The notes under the pieces are model-generated. The model was not told the origin of the DNA. It saw nothing but the letters and a program-made list of their open reading frames with translations, and did not search any database. Shown in pieces: positions 21,790-35,540 of a stretch of 64,000 nucleotides of DNA. The translations under genes and the position numbers were made by a program. The stretch is from Stomorhina lunata (taxonomy: Eukaryota; Arthropoda; Insecta; Diptera; Rhiniidae): the NCBI GenBank assembly GCA_933228675.1, contig OW121744.1, forward strand, positions 25,795,642-25,859,641, written 5' to 3'. Positions within the stretch are counted from its first letter, which is position 1. Every line of letters starts with the position of its first letter.

Positions 21790-24440
21790 AAAATAGGAAA
21801 ATTTTTTCTATAGCAAATTTTTTTTATGAATTTTTGATTACAGAAAAATTTTCAAAAAGTTTTTTATAGATACATTTTTTATTAACAAAATTTTTTATAG
21901 AAAAAATTTTTTGTTTTACAAATTTTTCTATGTATATAGAAAATTTTTTGTTATAAAAATTTAGCATACAAATTTTTTCGTTATAAAAAATTTTCTATAC
22001 AAAATTTTTCTTAAAAAAATTTTTTCGTAATAAAAAATTATTATTATAAAAAATTTTCTATAGAAAATTTTTCGTTATAAAAATTTTTCTATTAAAAATT
22101 TTTCGTTATGAAAATTTTTCCATAGAAAATTTTTCGCTATAAAAAATTCTCTATAGAAAATTTTTCATTGTAGAAAATTTTCTATAGAAAATGTTCATTC
22201 TAAAAATTTTTCTATTGAAAATTTTTTGTTATTAAAAAAATTTCCTGTACAAAGTTCTTTGTTATAAAATTTTTTTTTATATATTATTTTTGTAATTTAA
22301 AATTTTCTAAAGAATATTTTAGGTGATAAAAATTTTTCTATGGAAAATTTTGCATCATAGAATTTATACTTTTTCATTATAAAAATTTGTTAATAGTAAT
22401 TTTATGTTACGAACATTTGTCTATAGAAAATTTTTCGTCATAAAAGTGTTTGTATAGAAAATCTTTCGTTACAAAATTTTTTTTTGTAAAAAATTTTTTG
22501 TTGCAAATATTTTTCTGTAAAAAATTTTTCGTTGCAAAAATTTTTCTATAGTTATATTAGTTATAAAAATTTTTTGTTATAAAAATTTTTTTAGAGAAAA
22601 TTTTTCGTTGTAAAAAGTTTTCATTATAAAAATTTTTCTATTGAAAATTTTTTGTTATAAAAATTTTTCGTTAAAAAATTTTTCTGTGTAAAAATTTTGG
22701 TTGTAAACATTTTTTACAGATGTTTTTATGTGACTTAAATTTTTCTAATGAAAATTTTTAGTGATAAAAAATTTTCTATAGAAAATTCGTATCCTATAAA
22801 AACATTTTTAATAGAAATTTTACGCTACAAAAATTTGTCTCTAGAAAATTTTTCGTTATAAAAATTTTTCTATAGAAAATTTTTCGTTATTAAAAATTTC
22901 CCTACAAAATTTTAGGTTATAAAAACATTATTAAAATTTTTCGTTATCTAAAATTTTCTATAGAAAACTATTTATTATAAAAATATTTCTAAAGAAAATT
23001 TTTAGATATACAAATTTTTCTATATAAAATTTTTCTTTATAAAAATTGTGCTATAAAAAATTTTTCCTTACAAAAATTTTTCTCTAGAAAAGTTTTAGTT
23101 TTAAAAATTTCTCTATATAATATTTAGTCATAAAAATTTTTCCATAAAAAATTTTTTGTATTAAAATTTTTTCTATAAAAAGTTTTGGTTATTTAAATTT
23201 TTCTATATAAAAAAATAATTATTACAAATTTTTTTTTTAAGAAAAATGTTTGTAATATAGAAAAGACTTTTATAAAAAAATTTTCCTACCAAACTTATGT
23301 TATAAAAATTTTTCATTATCAAAAATTTTTAGATATAAAAATTTTTCTATAGAAAATTTTTCTTTATAAAAATTTTTCTAAAGAAAAATTTTCGTTATAA
23401 AAATTTTTCTATAAAAAAATTTTCGTTATAAAAATTTCTCTAAAGAAATTTTTGGTTACAAAAATTTTTCTATAAAAAAAAATTTTCCTTTAAAAATTTT
23501 TCGTAAAAAAAATGTTCTTTATTTTTTTTCGTTAAAAAATTTTTTCTATAGAAAAGTTTTTTTTATAAAACTTGTTTGTAATAAAAATGTTTCTTTAAAA
23601 AATGTTTTATTATAAAATTTTTCTATAGAATTTTTTTTCATTGTAAAAAAAAATTTTCGTTATAAAAATTTTTCCTTTAAAAATTTTTCTTAATAAAAAA
23701 TGTTCTTTACTTTTTTTCGTAATAAAATTTTTTCTATAGAAAAGTTTTTTTTTTATAAAAATTGTTTGTAATAAAAATGTTCCTTTAAAACATTGTTTAT
23801 TATAAAATTTTTCTATAGAAATTTATTCATTGTAAAAAAAATTTTTCGTTATAAAAAAATTTTTCTATATGGAAAATTTTTTGTAATAAATAATAAATTT
23901 TTTGTTATAAAAATTTTTCTAAATAAAAGTTTTCATTATAAAAAATTTTCTAAATAAAATTTTTCATTATAAAAAATTTTCTAAAGAAAATTTTTCATTG
24001 CAAAAAATTTTCTGTAGAAAATTTTTCGTTATAAAAAATTTTTCTTTGTAAAAATTGTTCGTTATAAAAATTTTTCTATAAAAAATTTTTCGTTATAAAA
24101 ATGTTTCTATAAAATACAAATTTTTGGTTATAAAAATGTATCTATCAAAAATTTTTCTTTATACAAATTTTTCTATACAAAATTTTTCTTTATGAAAATT
24201 TTTCTATGGAAAATTTTTCTTCATACAAATATTTCTATAGAAAATCTTTGTTATAAAAATCCATATTTAATACACGATTTTTTAATTACAATTTTTTCTA
24301 CAAACATATTTTATAAAAAAGTTTTCGCTTACAAATTTTTTTCCAAAAAAAATTTTATGTTATAAAAATTTTTATAAAAAAAATTTCGTTGTAAAAATTT
24401 TTCTATAGAAATTTTTTTCTGGAAATTTTTTTCGTTATAA
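21790..24440. repeat. Degenerate ~28-bp satellite (TTCGTTATAAAAA type)
   Basis: Monomers alternate TTTTTCTATAGAAAA with TTTTTCGTTATAAAAA. Divergence between neighbours is high with many truncated units, so this array is older than those at 2.5 or 50 kb. No coding potential. Confidence 0.88.
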
Positions 24441-26185
24441 AAGTAGTTCGGTGTAATAACGTTTATATTGAAAATTTATCCTTAGAAAAACCTATAGATA
24501 TTTGTTTAAAAATTCTATTTCAGCTAGCCTAAAAAACTTGAGTTTATTTGAGCTTAGGATTTCATTTTGGGCCTAAGATTCTAAAAACCCAAAAACTGTG
24601 ATAATTGCTTATTTTTGGTTAATTTTATTACAATGTATAAAGCGCCCCATTGATCATTAAAGGGTTAAAACAATATATCCTAACAAGATTTATCACTTTT
24701 TTTCCAAAAATAATTAACAGTTTTAAAAATTTTTATTATCCAGCCTCAAACAAGCTCATGTTGCAAGTAAAATAAATACGTGTTGCTGTAGTAAAACTAT
24801 AATTAAAATTTATATATTTTTTTCGTACTTTTGAAAATAAACCACAAATCATATTTAAAGATTTAGAAAGTATTTTTGGATAATTAAATGTCTTCAAAAT
24901 TATATATGAAAAAAAATTTTTGGAAAAGATTTAATTTAGGTTTTTTTAATAGCCATTGTCAAAAGTTATTGAACTGAGAGGTAAATATTTAAAGCGGCAT
25001 TTTTTATTTAATTTTTATAAGCAACGACAAGATAACAAAAAGTTGTAAAAAATTGATGTAATTGAAATAAAATAAGTAAGTCAGTAAAATAAGAGTATAC
25101 CTGATATAATAAATTAATTGAGCCATTGATATTGATAAGAAAATTATCAACAATTAAATTTATTAAAGAAAAAATGTCTGGACTAGTTTTGCAGACAATC
25201 GTCATATAATTAAAATGAAAAGGAAAGTATTTTGAATAAAATATTTATTTTATTATTCTGACTTTCATTTTTCTTTCAAAAATTTTTGTATTTTAAAGTA
25301 TTATAAATATTTAGGCTATAGAAGTTACCATTTACTACTACTTACATAGATTACATTTGTAAATACTCATGGCTTTAGGACTATGTGATGATACTTCATT
25401 ATTAAAACACTTTCATCTAACAAAAGCATTCAAAATTGTTGTCTTCTCTATATTTTAAGGGTTAAAATAGTCGTAATCTTGACCTGAGAAAGACAATTTT
25501 TCTCTAAGTTTTTTTTTGTGTTAAGTTTTCATTCAAAACTGACACAATTAAAAAAAGTTTTTTTTTTAATTTCTAACATTTCTTTAATAATCTACAAACA
25601 TGCAGCCCATTAACATAAAATTTTTAATAAAATTTTAAATAGGCCTTTCCTTATACCTATTCCCCTTGGAACACAATAAAGTTGTTAACTTGAGTCTCAT
25701 TAATTCCCTAAGAAAACTTTATGAAAATAAAAGACAATAAATAAATTCAGCATTTGTTATTCTTGATTGAATAAACTAAAAAAAAACAATAAGAGCGAAA
25801 GTTTTCTATTTAAGTTTTAAATAAAAATTAAAAATTATAAAAAAATAACTATAAAAAATGCCATAAACAGTGACATTGTATCAACAAACCCATTTAATTC
25901 AAACCAGATGCAACCACAATAGTAACTTGTTAATTATCATCATAACGATAATGATGATCATCACGAACATTATTAATTTTTATCAACAGCAGACAATGGC
26001 CTATAGTCATTTTAATTGTCGCTTAATAAAGCCCAAAAATATATAGAAAAATGTTTAAGTTTAAACAGTTAGAAATGACCGGTTTTAGAAAAATTCAAAC
26101 AATTTTGAATTTATAATGAATTAAGAAAAAGTTAATAAAACAAATATAAAATAAAGCACAACGAGTTTAAAGAAAAGGCTAAATT
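24441..26185. other. AT-rich spacer without a recognisable gene
   Basis: Only short chance frames (longest 65 codons, 25205-25008 minus, no family resemblance). A purine/pyrimidine ATGATGATC-like patch at 25940-25960. Nothing supported. Confidence 0.4.
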
Positions 26186-29100
26186 TTCTATAAAAATTTT
26201 ACCAAAATATTTTATAAAAAATTTTAAAATAAAAATTTTTATATAAGAAATTTTCTATTTAACTATTTACATCGAAAATTTTCTATAAATATTTTTTATC
26301 GAATATTTTCTATTAAAATTTCTATATCGAAAATTTTCTCCAACAAAATTTTATTTCAAGAATTTTCTATAAAAAATTTTATATCGAAATTTTACTATAA
26401 CAAAATTTATATCGAAAATTTTCTATAAAAAATTTTATACCAAAAATTTTCTATAAAAATTTTGTAGTGAAAATTTGTATATCGAAAATTTTCTATAAAA
26501 ATTTTTGTATCGAAAATTTTCCATAAAAAATTTTATACCGAAAATTTTCTACAAAATATTTTATGACGATAATTTACCATAAAAAAATTGTGTACCCAAA
26601 ATTTTCTTTTAAAAATTTTATACCAATAATTTTCTATAGAAAAAACTTTACACCGAAAATTTTCTATAGAAAAAATGTTATAAAGAATTTTCGATACCAA
26701 AAATTTTATAATGAATTTTTTATAGAATAATTTTTATAACGAAAAATTTTCTATAGAAAAATTATATAAAGAAAAATTTGCTATATACAAACTTTTATGA
26801 TGAATTTTCTATAAAAAAAAATATTATAACGAAAATTTTCTATAAATAAAAAAAAATTATAATTAAAAATTTTCTGTAGTAAAATTTTTATAACGAAAAA
26901 TTTTCTAAAGAAAAATATTTATAACAAAAATTTCAATAACAAAAAGTTTTTTATAGAAAAACTTTAACAATGTATAATTTTCTATAAAGATATTTTAATA
27001 ACAAAAACTTTTCTATAGAAAAATGTTTATAACGAAAATTTTCTATGAAAAATATTAAACCGGAAATTATCTACAAAAAATTTTATACCGAAAATTTTCT
27101 TAAAAAATTTTATACCGAAAATTTTCTTAAAAAATTTTATACCGAAAATTTTCTTAAAAAATTTTATACCGAAAATTTTCTTAAAAAATTTTATACCGAA
27201 AATTTTCTTAAAAAATTTTATACCGAATATTTTCTTAAAAAATTTTATACCGAAAATTTTCTATTAAAATTTTATAACCAAAATTTTCTTAAAAAATTTT
27301 ATACTGAAAATTTTCTATTAAAATTTTATAACCAAAATTTTCTTTAAGAAAATTTATACCCAAAATTTTCTATAAAAAGTTTTATGTTGAAAATTTTCTA
27401 TAAAAAATTTTGTATTAAAAATTTGCTATAAAAAATTTTATATCGAAAATTTTCTATAAAAAATTTTATATCGAAAATTTTCTATAAAAAAATTTTATAT
27501 TGAAAATTTTCTATAAAAAATTTTATATCGAAAATTTTCTATAAAAAATTTTATAATGAAAATTTTCTATAAAAAACTATATGTCGAAAATTTTCTATTA
27601 AATATTTCATACCAAAAATTTTTTATTAAATATTCTATACCAAAAATTTTCTAAAAAAATTTTATACCAAAAATTTTCTAAAAAAATTGTATACCAAAAA
27701 TTTTTTATAAACAAATTTTGTATTGAAATATTTCTAGAAAAAATTTTACATCAAAAATTTTCTATAGAAAATTTTAAACTGAAAGTTCTCTAAAGAAAAT
27801 TTTATACCGAATATTATTTATAAAAATTTTACACGAAAATTTTCTATTGAAAATTTTCTGTAAAAAATTGTATACCGGGAATTTTCTATACAAAATTTTA
27901 CACCGAAAATTTCCTATAAAAATTCTATACCGAAAATTTTCTATATAAAAATTTGTATATAAAAAATTTTTATATGAATAATTTTCTATAAAAATTTGTA
28001 TATGTAAAATTTTCTATAAAAATTTTTATACCAAAAATGTTCTATAAAAAATTTTATACCGAAAATTTTCTATAAAAAAATTTTATACCGGGAAATTTTT
28101 ATAAAAAAGTTTAATCTCAAAAATTTTCTATGAAAAATTTTCCATAAAAATTCTTTTTTCTAAAATATTTTTATCAAAATGATTTTATCAAACATTTTCT
28201 ATAAAAATTTTTATATCAAAAATTTTCTATAAAAATTTTTACATCAAAAATGTTCTATAAAAATTTTTACATCAAAAATTTTCTATAAAAGTTTTTGTGT
28301 CACAAATTTTCGAAAAAAAATTTTCTACCAAAAATATTCTATAAAAATTTTTTAAAAAAATTTGCTATTAAAATTTGTATATCAAAATTTTTCTATCAAA
28401 AGTTTTATAGTAAAAATTTTCTTAAAAAGATTTATACCTAAAATTTTCTATAAAAAATTTTACACTGAAAATTTTATATACAAATTTTTTATCGAAAATT
28501 TCCTTTAAAAATTGAATACTGAAAATTTTCTTCAAATAAATTTATACTAAAAATTTTCTAAAAAAATTTTTATATGAAAAATTTTGTTTAAAAATTTTTA
28601 TATGAAAAATTTTCTATTCAAATATTTTATAACAAAATATTCCATAAACATTTGTAGGTCAAAAATGTTCATAAAAATTTTTGTACTGAAAATTTTCTAT
28701 AAAAATTTATTTAACAAAAATTTGCAATAAAAATTATTGTATCAAAAATACAAGTTCTCTAAAAAATTTTATACTAAAAATTTTATACTAAAAATTTTCT
28801 TTAAAAATTTGTATACCGAAAATTTTCTATAAAAAATTTTACATCGAATATTTGCTATGAGCAATTTTATATCGAAAATTTTCTATAGAAATTGTATGCC
28901 TAAAATTTTCTTTAAAAAAAATTATACTGAAAATTTGCAATAAAAATTTTTATATGAAAAATTTCCTATAATAATTTTTATATGAAAAATTGTTTATAAA
29001 AATTTTTATATGCAAAATTTTCTATAAAAATTTTTATATGAAAAATTTTCTATAAAAATCTTTATATGAAAAATTTTCTATAAAAATTTGTATATGAACA

Positions 29101-30175
29101 ATTTTCTATAATTTTTTTTTTTTAATTTTCTATAAATTTTTTTTTTTAATTTTCTACAAATTTTTTTTTTTTTTTAATTTTCTATAAAACTTTTTATATG
29201 AAAGATTTTCTATAAAAATTTTTATATGAAAAATTTTCTATAAAAATTTTTATATGAAAAATTTTCTACAAAAATTTTTATATCAAAAATTTTCTATAAA
29301 AATTTTTATATAAAAAATTTCCCATAAACATTTTTATAAAATTTGCAAATTTGTATACAAATTTTTTATCGAAAATTTCCTTTAAAAATTGTATACCGAA
29401 AATTTTCTTTAAATAAATTTATACTAAAAATTTTCTATAAATTTTTTTATGTGAAATATTTGCTATAAAAATTTTTATATGAAAAATTTTCTATAAAAAT
29501 CTTTATATGAAAAATTTTCTATAAAAATTTGTATATGAAAAATTTTCTATAAATTTTTTTTTTTTTAAATTTTCTTTAAAACATTTTATATGAAAGATTT
29601 TCTATAAAAATTTCTATATGAAAAATTTTCTATAAAAATTTTTATATAAAAAATTTCCCATAAATATTTTTATATAAAAAATTTTCAAAAAAGTTTTTTA
29701 TTTCAAAAATTTTCTATGAAAATTTCAAAAAAATTTTTTATTTCAAAAATTTTCTATGAAAATTTTTATTTCAAAAATTTTCTATAAAAATTTTTATATC
29801 AAAAATTTTCTATAAAAATTTGTATATCAAAAATTTTCTATAAAAATTTTTATATCAAAAATTTTCTATAAAAATTTGTATATCAAAAATTTTTATAAAA
29901 ATGATTATATCAAAAAATTTCTATAAAATGTTTCTATAACAAAAATTTTCCATACAAATTTTTGTATTAAAAATTTTCTATAAAAATGTTTGTATCGAAA
30001 ATTTTCCTATTTAAAATTTTCTATAAAAGTTTTTATTCGAAAATTTAATTTTATACTCTAAATCTTATATAAAAATTTTCATATCGAAAATTTTTTTTTA
30101 ATTTTTTTTCATATAGAAAATTTTCTATAAAAAATTTCACAAAAATTTTCTATAAAAAGTTTCATATCATATGAA
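26186..30175. repeat. Long ~28-bp satellite (AAAATTTTATACCGAAAATTTTC type), several subfamilies
   Basis: About 4 kb of monomers with spacers TATACCGAAAA, TATATCGAAAA, TATATGAAAAA or TATATCAAAAA joined by TTTTCTATAAAAA. A homogeneous 25-bp subblock at 27,080-27,260 (CGAAAATTTTCTTAAAAAAT) indicates local recent amplification. Subfamilies follow each other in blocks, as expected of unequal exchange. Chance frames such as 27045-27347 are by-products. Confidence 0.92.
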
Positions 30176-31365
30176 TTTATAAATAGGATTTAAGATACAA
30201 ACTTTTTTACATAATTTAAGCAAAATTGGGTATCTAAATAAATGTCTAGTTAGTATTAAAAATTTATATTTTCAATGAAATTCGTCACTTAAATATCTTG
30301 TAAATACTATTGGGTATATTCATTTAAATAGAGAATTACTACAAATTGTCTAATTTTTCCTGATTAAAATTTAAATGAATCCATCAACATATAACTTTAA
30401 TATGAAATATTTAATAATTTATGCTAATAAGCATTTTTACCTACCTTAACATTTATTATGGTATCCATACGATTAACAATGTCTGTAATTTGATTTCACA
30501 AAACGAAAGTGAAATTACTTTTCAACACGCACCCACTATTTTAATATTTTACTACAAATTTTTAAAGTCTCCTTTTTGGTTTAGGTTACTTAAATAAATA
30601 GTTTTCTTAACAACAACAAAAACTTTTTTTTAATAAAATTTCTTTTATAAATAAACTTTAGGTTGGTTTAACTTAAATAATGGAACGTGCTTTTAAGACC
30701 ATTAACTTTTATTTTTAGTTTTCTTTACTTTACTTTTGCTTTTTAGCAACAACAATAGAGAAAAATTTAACAAATAAATTTCTTTTAAATGTTTTATTTA
30801 GTTTTTTTGATTTATACTTTCATGGTCAAGCCTTCTGATTGACAAGTTTACTTTAAGTTTTAGTACAAAAAGTTTTTTTTAAGTTTGAGCCATTTTTCTT
30901 TTATTTTTGTTAAATTATATTTTATTAGATTTGCGTGCAGTTTATAGACGTCTGTTGTTACCAGAGGTTGGTCAGTGCTCATTAGAGCTTGAAACTGAAA
31001 TTAATTATAAATTTTTCTTAAGGTTTCTAAAATCTTTAAAGTTTTATTGTGTTTTTTAAAAAAAAATGTAAGTAAATTGTATTTTTACTTTTGGAGTTAA
31101 GTGGATTTAAAAAGTCAGTGTTTGTGGAAATAAAGAAATTTTGTTTTAATTTGAATGAAAAAGTGAATAAAAAATCTATTTTGATTAAAGATTTTAAATA
31201 AAATAAAATTATTTTATTATAATGGTGACCATTTTTTGAAGATTTCTTTGAATTGAAATCAAAAGACTTAAGACACAAACTTGAAAAGTTATATTAGTTG
31301 AAAAAAACATGAATTTCTCTGTTTTGTAAACATTTATAGAGATAAAGCGATGATTTTTTATAAAA
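30176..31365. other. AT-rich spacer without a recognisable gene
   Basis: No convincing frame. A forward copy of the short dispersed motif lies at 31259-31282 (AAAAGACTTAAGACACAAAC). Confidence 0.4.
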
Positions 31366-31640
31366 TAAAAAGAAAGTGCTTTAGTCGGTCTAGCTCGACT
31401 CTATAATACCCTACACCGCTAAAGTCAAATATGAAGTAATTGTCAACAGTTCTTTGAATTCTTAGATAAGTATTTTTGTTTTACTTTGTGATCATATGAA
31501 CATATTTTGGAGAGTTTTATATTTTTATCTATTTCGTGCAGTTGATCTTATACAGAGTGAAATGAAAGGATCAAATTTGGACTGATTGCTTCGAAATTAT
31601 GCATGTCTATAAATATATAAACCCACAGTCCCATCTTGAG
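31366..31640 (+). repeat. Dispersed repeat DR1-like, truncated copy
   Basis: 'agaaagtgctttagtcggtc' and 'ataccctacaccgctaaagtc' correspond to the left terminus of the copies at 20334 and 37893. The right part is missing. Confidence 0.55.
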
Positions 31641-31741
31641 AAGTAGTTTTACTAATACGTTGGATAGAACACTCCAAGTCGATATTCAACAATCATATCG
31701 GCTTAACGCCATGGATGGAAGAGTATAATGCAAGCAACCAT

Positions 31742-31800
31742 GACCGCCGTGGTATAGCAGATTAGTCATCCGCCTAGCATACCAGAGGTCACCTCATAAC
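31742..31800 (+). repeat. tRNA-derived (SINE-like) fragment
   Basis: 'gaccgccgtggtatagcag' plus 'attagtcatccgcctagcat' reads like the 5' half of a tRNA (A-box region and anticodon arm), and a relative lies at 8556-8600. The T-arm is not intact, so it is not a tRNA gene. Confidence 0.4.
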
Positions 31801-31856
31801 TCAGCTAGAATCGGATGCAATCGGATGCCCCTTGTTCAAATTGAAATGTGATGACA

Positions 31857-33560
31857 GTTTATTCATTGACATCTCAGACAATCCATCAATAATACAAGAA
31901 GTAAAAACGTCATAAAAAGCCTAAAATGAAACAAGGCTCCGGATAATGACAATACCTCAGCAGAGATGATTTTATGTAACGTTGACGGATCAGCGAGACT
32001 CTGACATCCATTTGTCCGAAAAATATGGGAAGAGGAAACTCTGTCAACCTCCTGGAATGAAGCTACACTAGTTAAAATACCAAAAAAGAGTGACTCTAAA
32101 GACTGCAATAACTACAAGGGTATAACACTTCTTCCAATACCCAGCAAGATACTAAATCGAGTAGTTTTAAACAGAATATCCGACGCAGTTTCCTCTACAC
32201 TCCGAGAAAATCAGTTTGGGTACAGAAAGAATCGTTCATGTGCTGACCTAATCAACACATTAGGAATAATACTAGAACAATGTTATGAATTCCGCACCCT
32301 CATTTAAATAGAGTTTATCTACTTTATGAAGGCCTTTGACAGTGTCAACAGAAGCTTTCTATAGAGAATTTTGGAAAATCGTAAAATACCAATGGAAGTT
32401 TTAGACTTAATTTGGGCAATGTAGTGGGATGTAAGTGTCGAGTCCTATTCATGGATAAATTATCAAATCCGTTCGAAGTCACTACTGGAGTAAGGCCAGA
32501 ATGTATCTTGTCACCTATACTTTTTATCCTTGTCATCAACAATATAATGCGCACGGCTCTGAATGGTGACGCGGTATCTAATGGACATCCTTTAAACAAC
32601 TCGAGTACTTAGAATATGCTGATGACTTATGTCTTCTTCAGTTCACCTTCAAGAAAGCTATCACTGTTAAATCTCGGTTATCTTGGCTGGAAATCAATAT
32701 TTTCAAGACAAAGATTATGACTGGAGGCTATGACGCAAAAACTCGTCGATACACATCAATGTGAATAAAGAGGTTATTGGATGTTTAGATACCTTTCATT
32801 ATCTTGGAAGTTTGTTATCTATAAAAGGTGGTCCCGATAAGGATATTGAAGCACATATTAATAAGGCAAAATCTGCATTCGTTCTCCTACGAGCTCTTTG
32901 GAAATCTATTCAAATATTCACAACTAATAAATTCAAAATATACAACTCGAATGTCAAGTCCATCCTGTATTACGGCTACGAAACTAAGAAACGCACAGAT
33001 GTCATCGATAAGCCCCTGCAAATCTTTGCAAACAAATGCATACAGCGAATTCTTAATATATGGCGGCCAAATCGCATAAGAAATGAAGATCTACTAAACG
33101 CGACAAACCAAATCCCTACTTCTGTAGAGGTGTATCAAAGGAAATGGCGTTGGATAGGCCAACCGCTTAGATGGCCCAATACCAACATTGCTCGACAATG
33201 TCAAGTCCATCCTATGTTACGGCTACGAAACTTAGAAACACACAAATGCCATCGATAAGCCCCTGCAAATCTTTGCAAACAAACGCATGCAGCGAATTCT
33301 TAATATATGGCGGCCAAATCGCATAAGAAATGAAGATCTACTAAACGCGACAAACCAAATCCCTACTTCTGTAGAGGTATGTCAAAGGAAACGGCAATGG
33401 ATAGGCCACATGCTTAGAAGGCCAAATACCAACATTGCTTGACAAGCGATTCGTTGGAATCCACAGGGTAGCAGCCATTGTCTTGGTGCACCTGCTAGAA
33501 AGTAGAGAAGGTCAATAGATGATTACTTCGGAAATGCAAGTCCAACGATGTCCGTTTGAG
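31857..33560 (+). pseudogene. Broken non-LTR retrotransposon (LINE) reverse transcriptase
   Basis: Successive frames, interrupted by stops and shifts, give reverse-transcriptase blocks in order: KAPGNDNISAEMIL at ~31,935; IPKKSDSKDCNNYKGITLL at ~32,080-32,130; ENQFGYRKNRSCADLINTL at ~32,205-32,265; an MKAFDSVN remnant of the first Asp motif at ~32,325; the catalytic YADD at 32615-32626; and the thumb/C-terminal block CLDTFHYLGSLLS...RKWRWIGQ (32,785-33,160). In-frame stops (for example after RTLI near 32,307) make it inactive. The block wording fits RTE/CR1-like elements often annotated as 'craniofacial development protein 2-like'; the clade is not certain. The C-terminal part is duplicated in tandem (32950-33196 and 33197-33443). 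Confidence 0.8.
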
Positions 33561-33689
33561 ATCAGTTTGTGGTATAACCAACATCAATTCCTTATCCAAT
33601 CTAGACAATAGCGTTTTTTAGATGATCGCATGTGTGCTTCAACTATAATATTTAGCTGATCACAACATACAACGTTACTCAGCTCCCTT

Positions 33690-34320
33690 AATTTTCTACT
33701 CTTGATGCTTGAGCTACAATCACTATTAGGGTAGCTCTTGTGCTCACTAACAATGCCAAATATATTGGGCTCATTCTGAACTTAAAACTGTCTTGGAGCC
33801 TAAATACCCAACTCAGAGTATCCAAAGCATCCATTGTAAACCTATAGTGCAATGGATGCTTTGGATAGAGGGGTCATTGGCAAAACTTGAGGACTTAACC
33901 CTACCAATAATGCCTGGCTCTTCGACATGGCTGTCAAACCTATACTAATATATGGTTCTCTGGTTTGATGGCTGGATTCTTTTCCTAAAATTTTAAGATC
34001 ATCCGTTCTTATGATTACTAGTGCCTTAAGAACCATACCATCTAGGGAGCTTTTTGTCATACTTAACTGGCTTCCAAACGAAATCCGACTTAGCACTCGT
34101 TCCACCCAGGAATAGGACACTCTTCTATTCTGGATACAATACAAATACAAATATCCCGGACTACCGCATATCCACAGATATTGACAGATCCTTTACTGTG
34201 ACTATCTCTGGAGACCCCTCATCTCTAGATCATGGAAGTTTGGAGGTATACACGGACGAATCTTTATCCGCCTAGGAAAGGAAATTTGTTTCAGGCTTCC
34301 TGATCTATATAGAGATATCG
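33690..34320 (+). pseudogene. Fragment of a second LINE (RT C-terminus and RNase H start)
   Basis: Broken frames contain AKYIGLILNLKLSWSLNTQ (about 33,750-33,810), KPILIYGSLV before a stop (about 33,932-33,962), then ALRTIPSRELFVILNWLPNE (about 34,023-34,080) and finally LEVYTDESLSA (about 34,240), matching the thumb region and first RNase H motif (usually YTDGS) of I/R1/Jockey-type LINEs. The RNase H Gly is replaced by Glu and stops interrupt it. A perfect 18-bp inverted repeat (33819-33836 / 33850-33867) breaks the RT part. It is a different lineage from the RT fragment upstream. Confidence 0.65.
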
Positions 34321-34547
34321 GTCATATTCAAAGCGTATAATTGGATAAGATACCAAAAATGTACGATAGGGACATTATTTTCTGTATCGATCAGGTACCA
34401 CAAAGATACCGGTTTTAGGACCCAAGTAACGCTGGGTCTTTAACCTAACATAAAATAGGTAGATATTACAAATACGATATTTGTTTTATAATTAAAAAAA
34501 TACTTGACATTTACTCCAAAAACAATATCGGACTTACCAAAATATAC

Positions 34548-34776
34548 AGGTATGTGATGGAAAACGATCGTTTTCAAATCGATCGATTTCAGATATATTT
34601 TTGAGGTATTTTCGGTTATTTCCCCAATAAAAGTGAACATTTGGGCTTTGATCCCTTTGACTGATATTTTATCTTTCATTTGGTTTGAATTTTTTTTGGA
34701 AAAATAGACGAAAATTATCTCAAAAATACATCTGAAATCAATTGATTTGAAAACGATCGTTTTCCATCACATACCT
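34548..34776. repeat. Foldback element with ~65-bp imperfect inverted arms
   Basis: The left arm from 34548 (AGGTATGTGATGGAAAACGA) pairs with the right arm ending at 34776 (TCGTTTTCCATCACATACCT). The inner arms carry 'cgatcgatttcagat' versus 'atctgaaatcaattga'. About 100 bp of loop. No coding potential seen. Confidence 0.8.
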
Positions 34777-35012
34777 CATAATTATTTAATTATATTCAAT
34801 CGATAACTTGTAATTTACTTCCAAAGGTAAACATTTTTTCAAGCGAATTAAACAAAATTTCTGTTTTAGACAGACTTAAATCGACTGGTAGACTTAAAGG
34901 TGGATCTCAGGCCAATATTTCTGTGCATTACAAACGTCAGAACAAAACTAAATATAGCACCCCCTTTTTAGAAACTGGAAAAAACCTATTTAATAACTTA
35001 ACGCAAATTTTC

Positions 35013-35540
35013 AATATTCTACAGAAACAAAAGACTTAAGACACAAACTCGTCTTAGCCTTACATTTTAATAAACCAAAAAAATATTTTCTTAGATTTTC
35101 CTTTAAGTCGATTAAACATTCAATAAATTCTCATAAAAAGTTTATTGCACTTAGATACCAATATTTTACAATTATTTATTTTTGTATTAAAAGGTTTTTT
35201 CTATAAAAGCGAAGAATGTTTCTCGATAGGTTTCGATGGTTGGTTAGGCCCTCAGCATCATTAGGAGTATCCCTAATTCATAACTGTTGCAAAACCGTAC
35301 CTTGTATCTAATTTGCGAGAAAAAACAGAACAAAATACATCATTTTCGAAACATCTATAATATTAACTATTTTTAAATATTTTGTAATATAATATTACAA
35401 AAATTAGTTATCAATTGCCTTAACAAACAAAAGACTTAAGATACAAACTTGTCCTTTAATCTTACATTTTTATAAATAAACCATCTTTTAAAAAAATGTA
35501 GTTTTGACAAACTTATAAACTAATCCCCTAATTCTTAAAC
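35013..35540 (+). repeat. Segmental duplication, copy 1
   Basis: Shares its whole order with 36868-37350: 'ttttcaatattctacagaaac', the AAAGACTTAAGACACAAAC motif, 'aataaaccaaaaaaatattt', 'ggttggttaggccctcagca' and a second AAAGACTTAAGA motif (35431). Substitutions and small gaps separate the copies. Confidence 0.8.

Noticed and set aside
31863..32108. 81-codon minus-strand frame
   Set aside because: Antisense shadow of the LINE reverse transcriptase remains.
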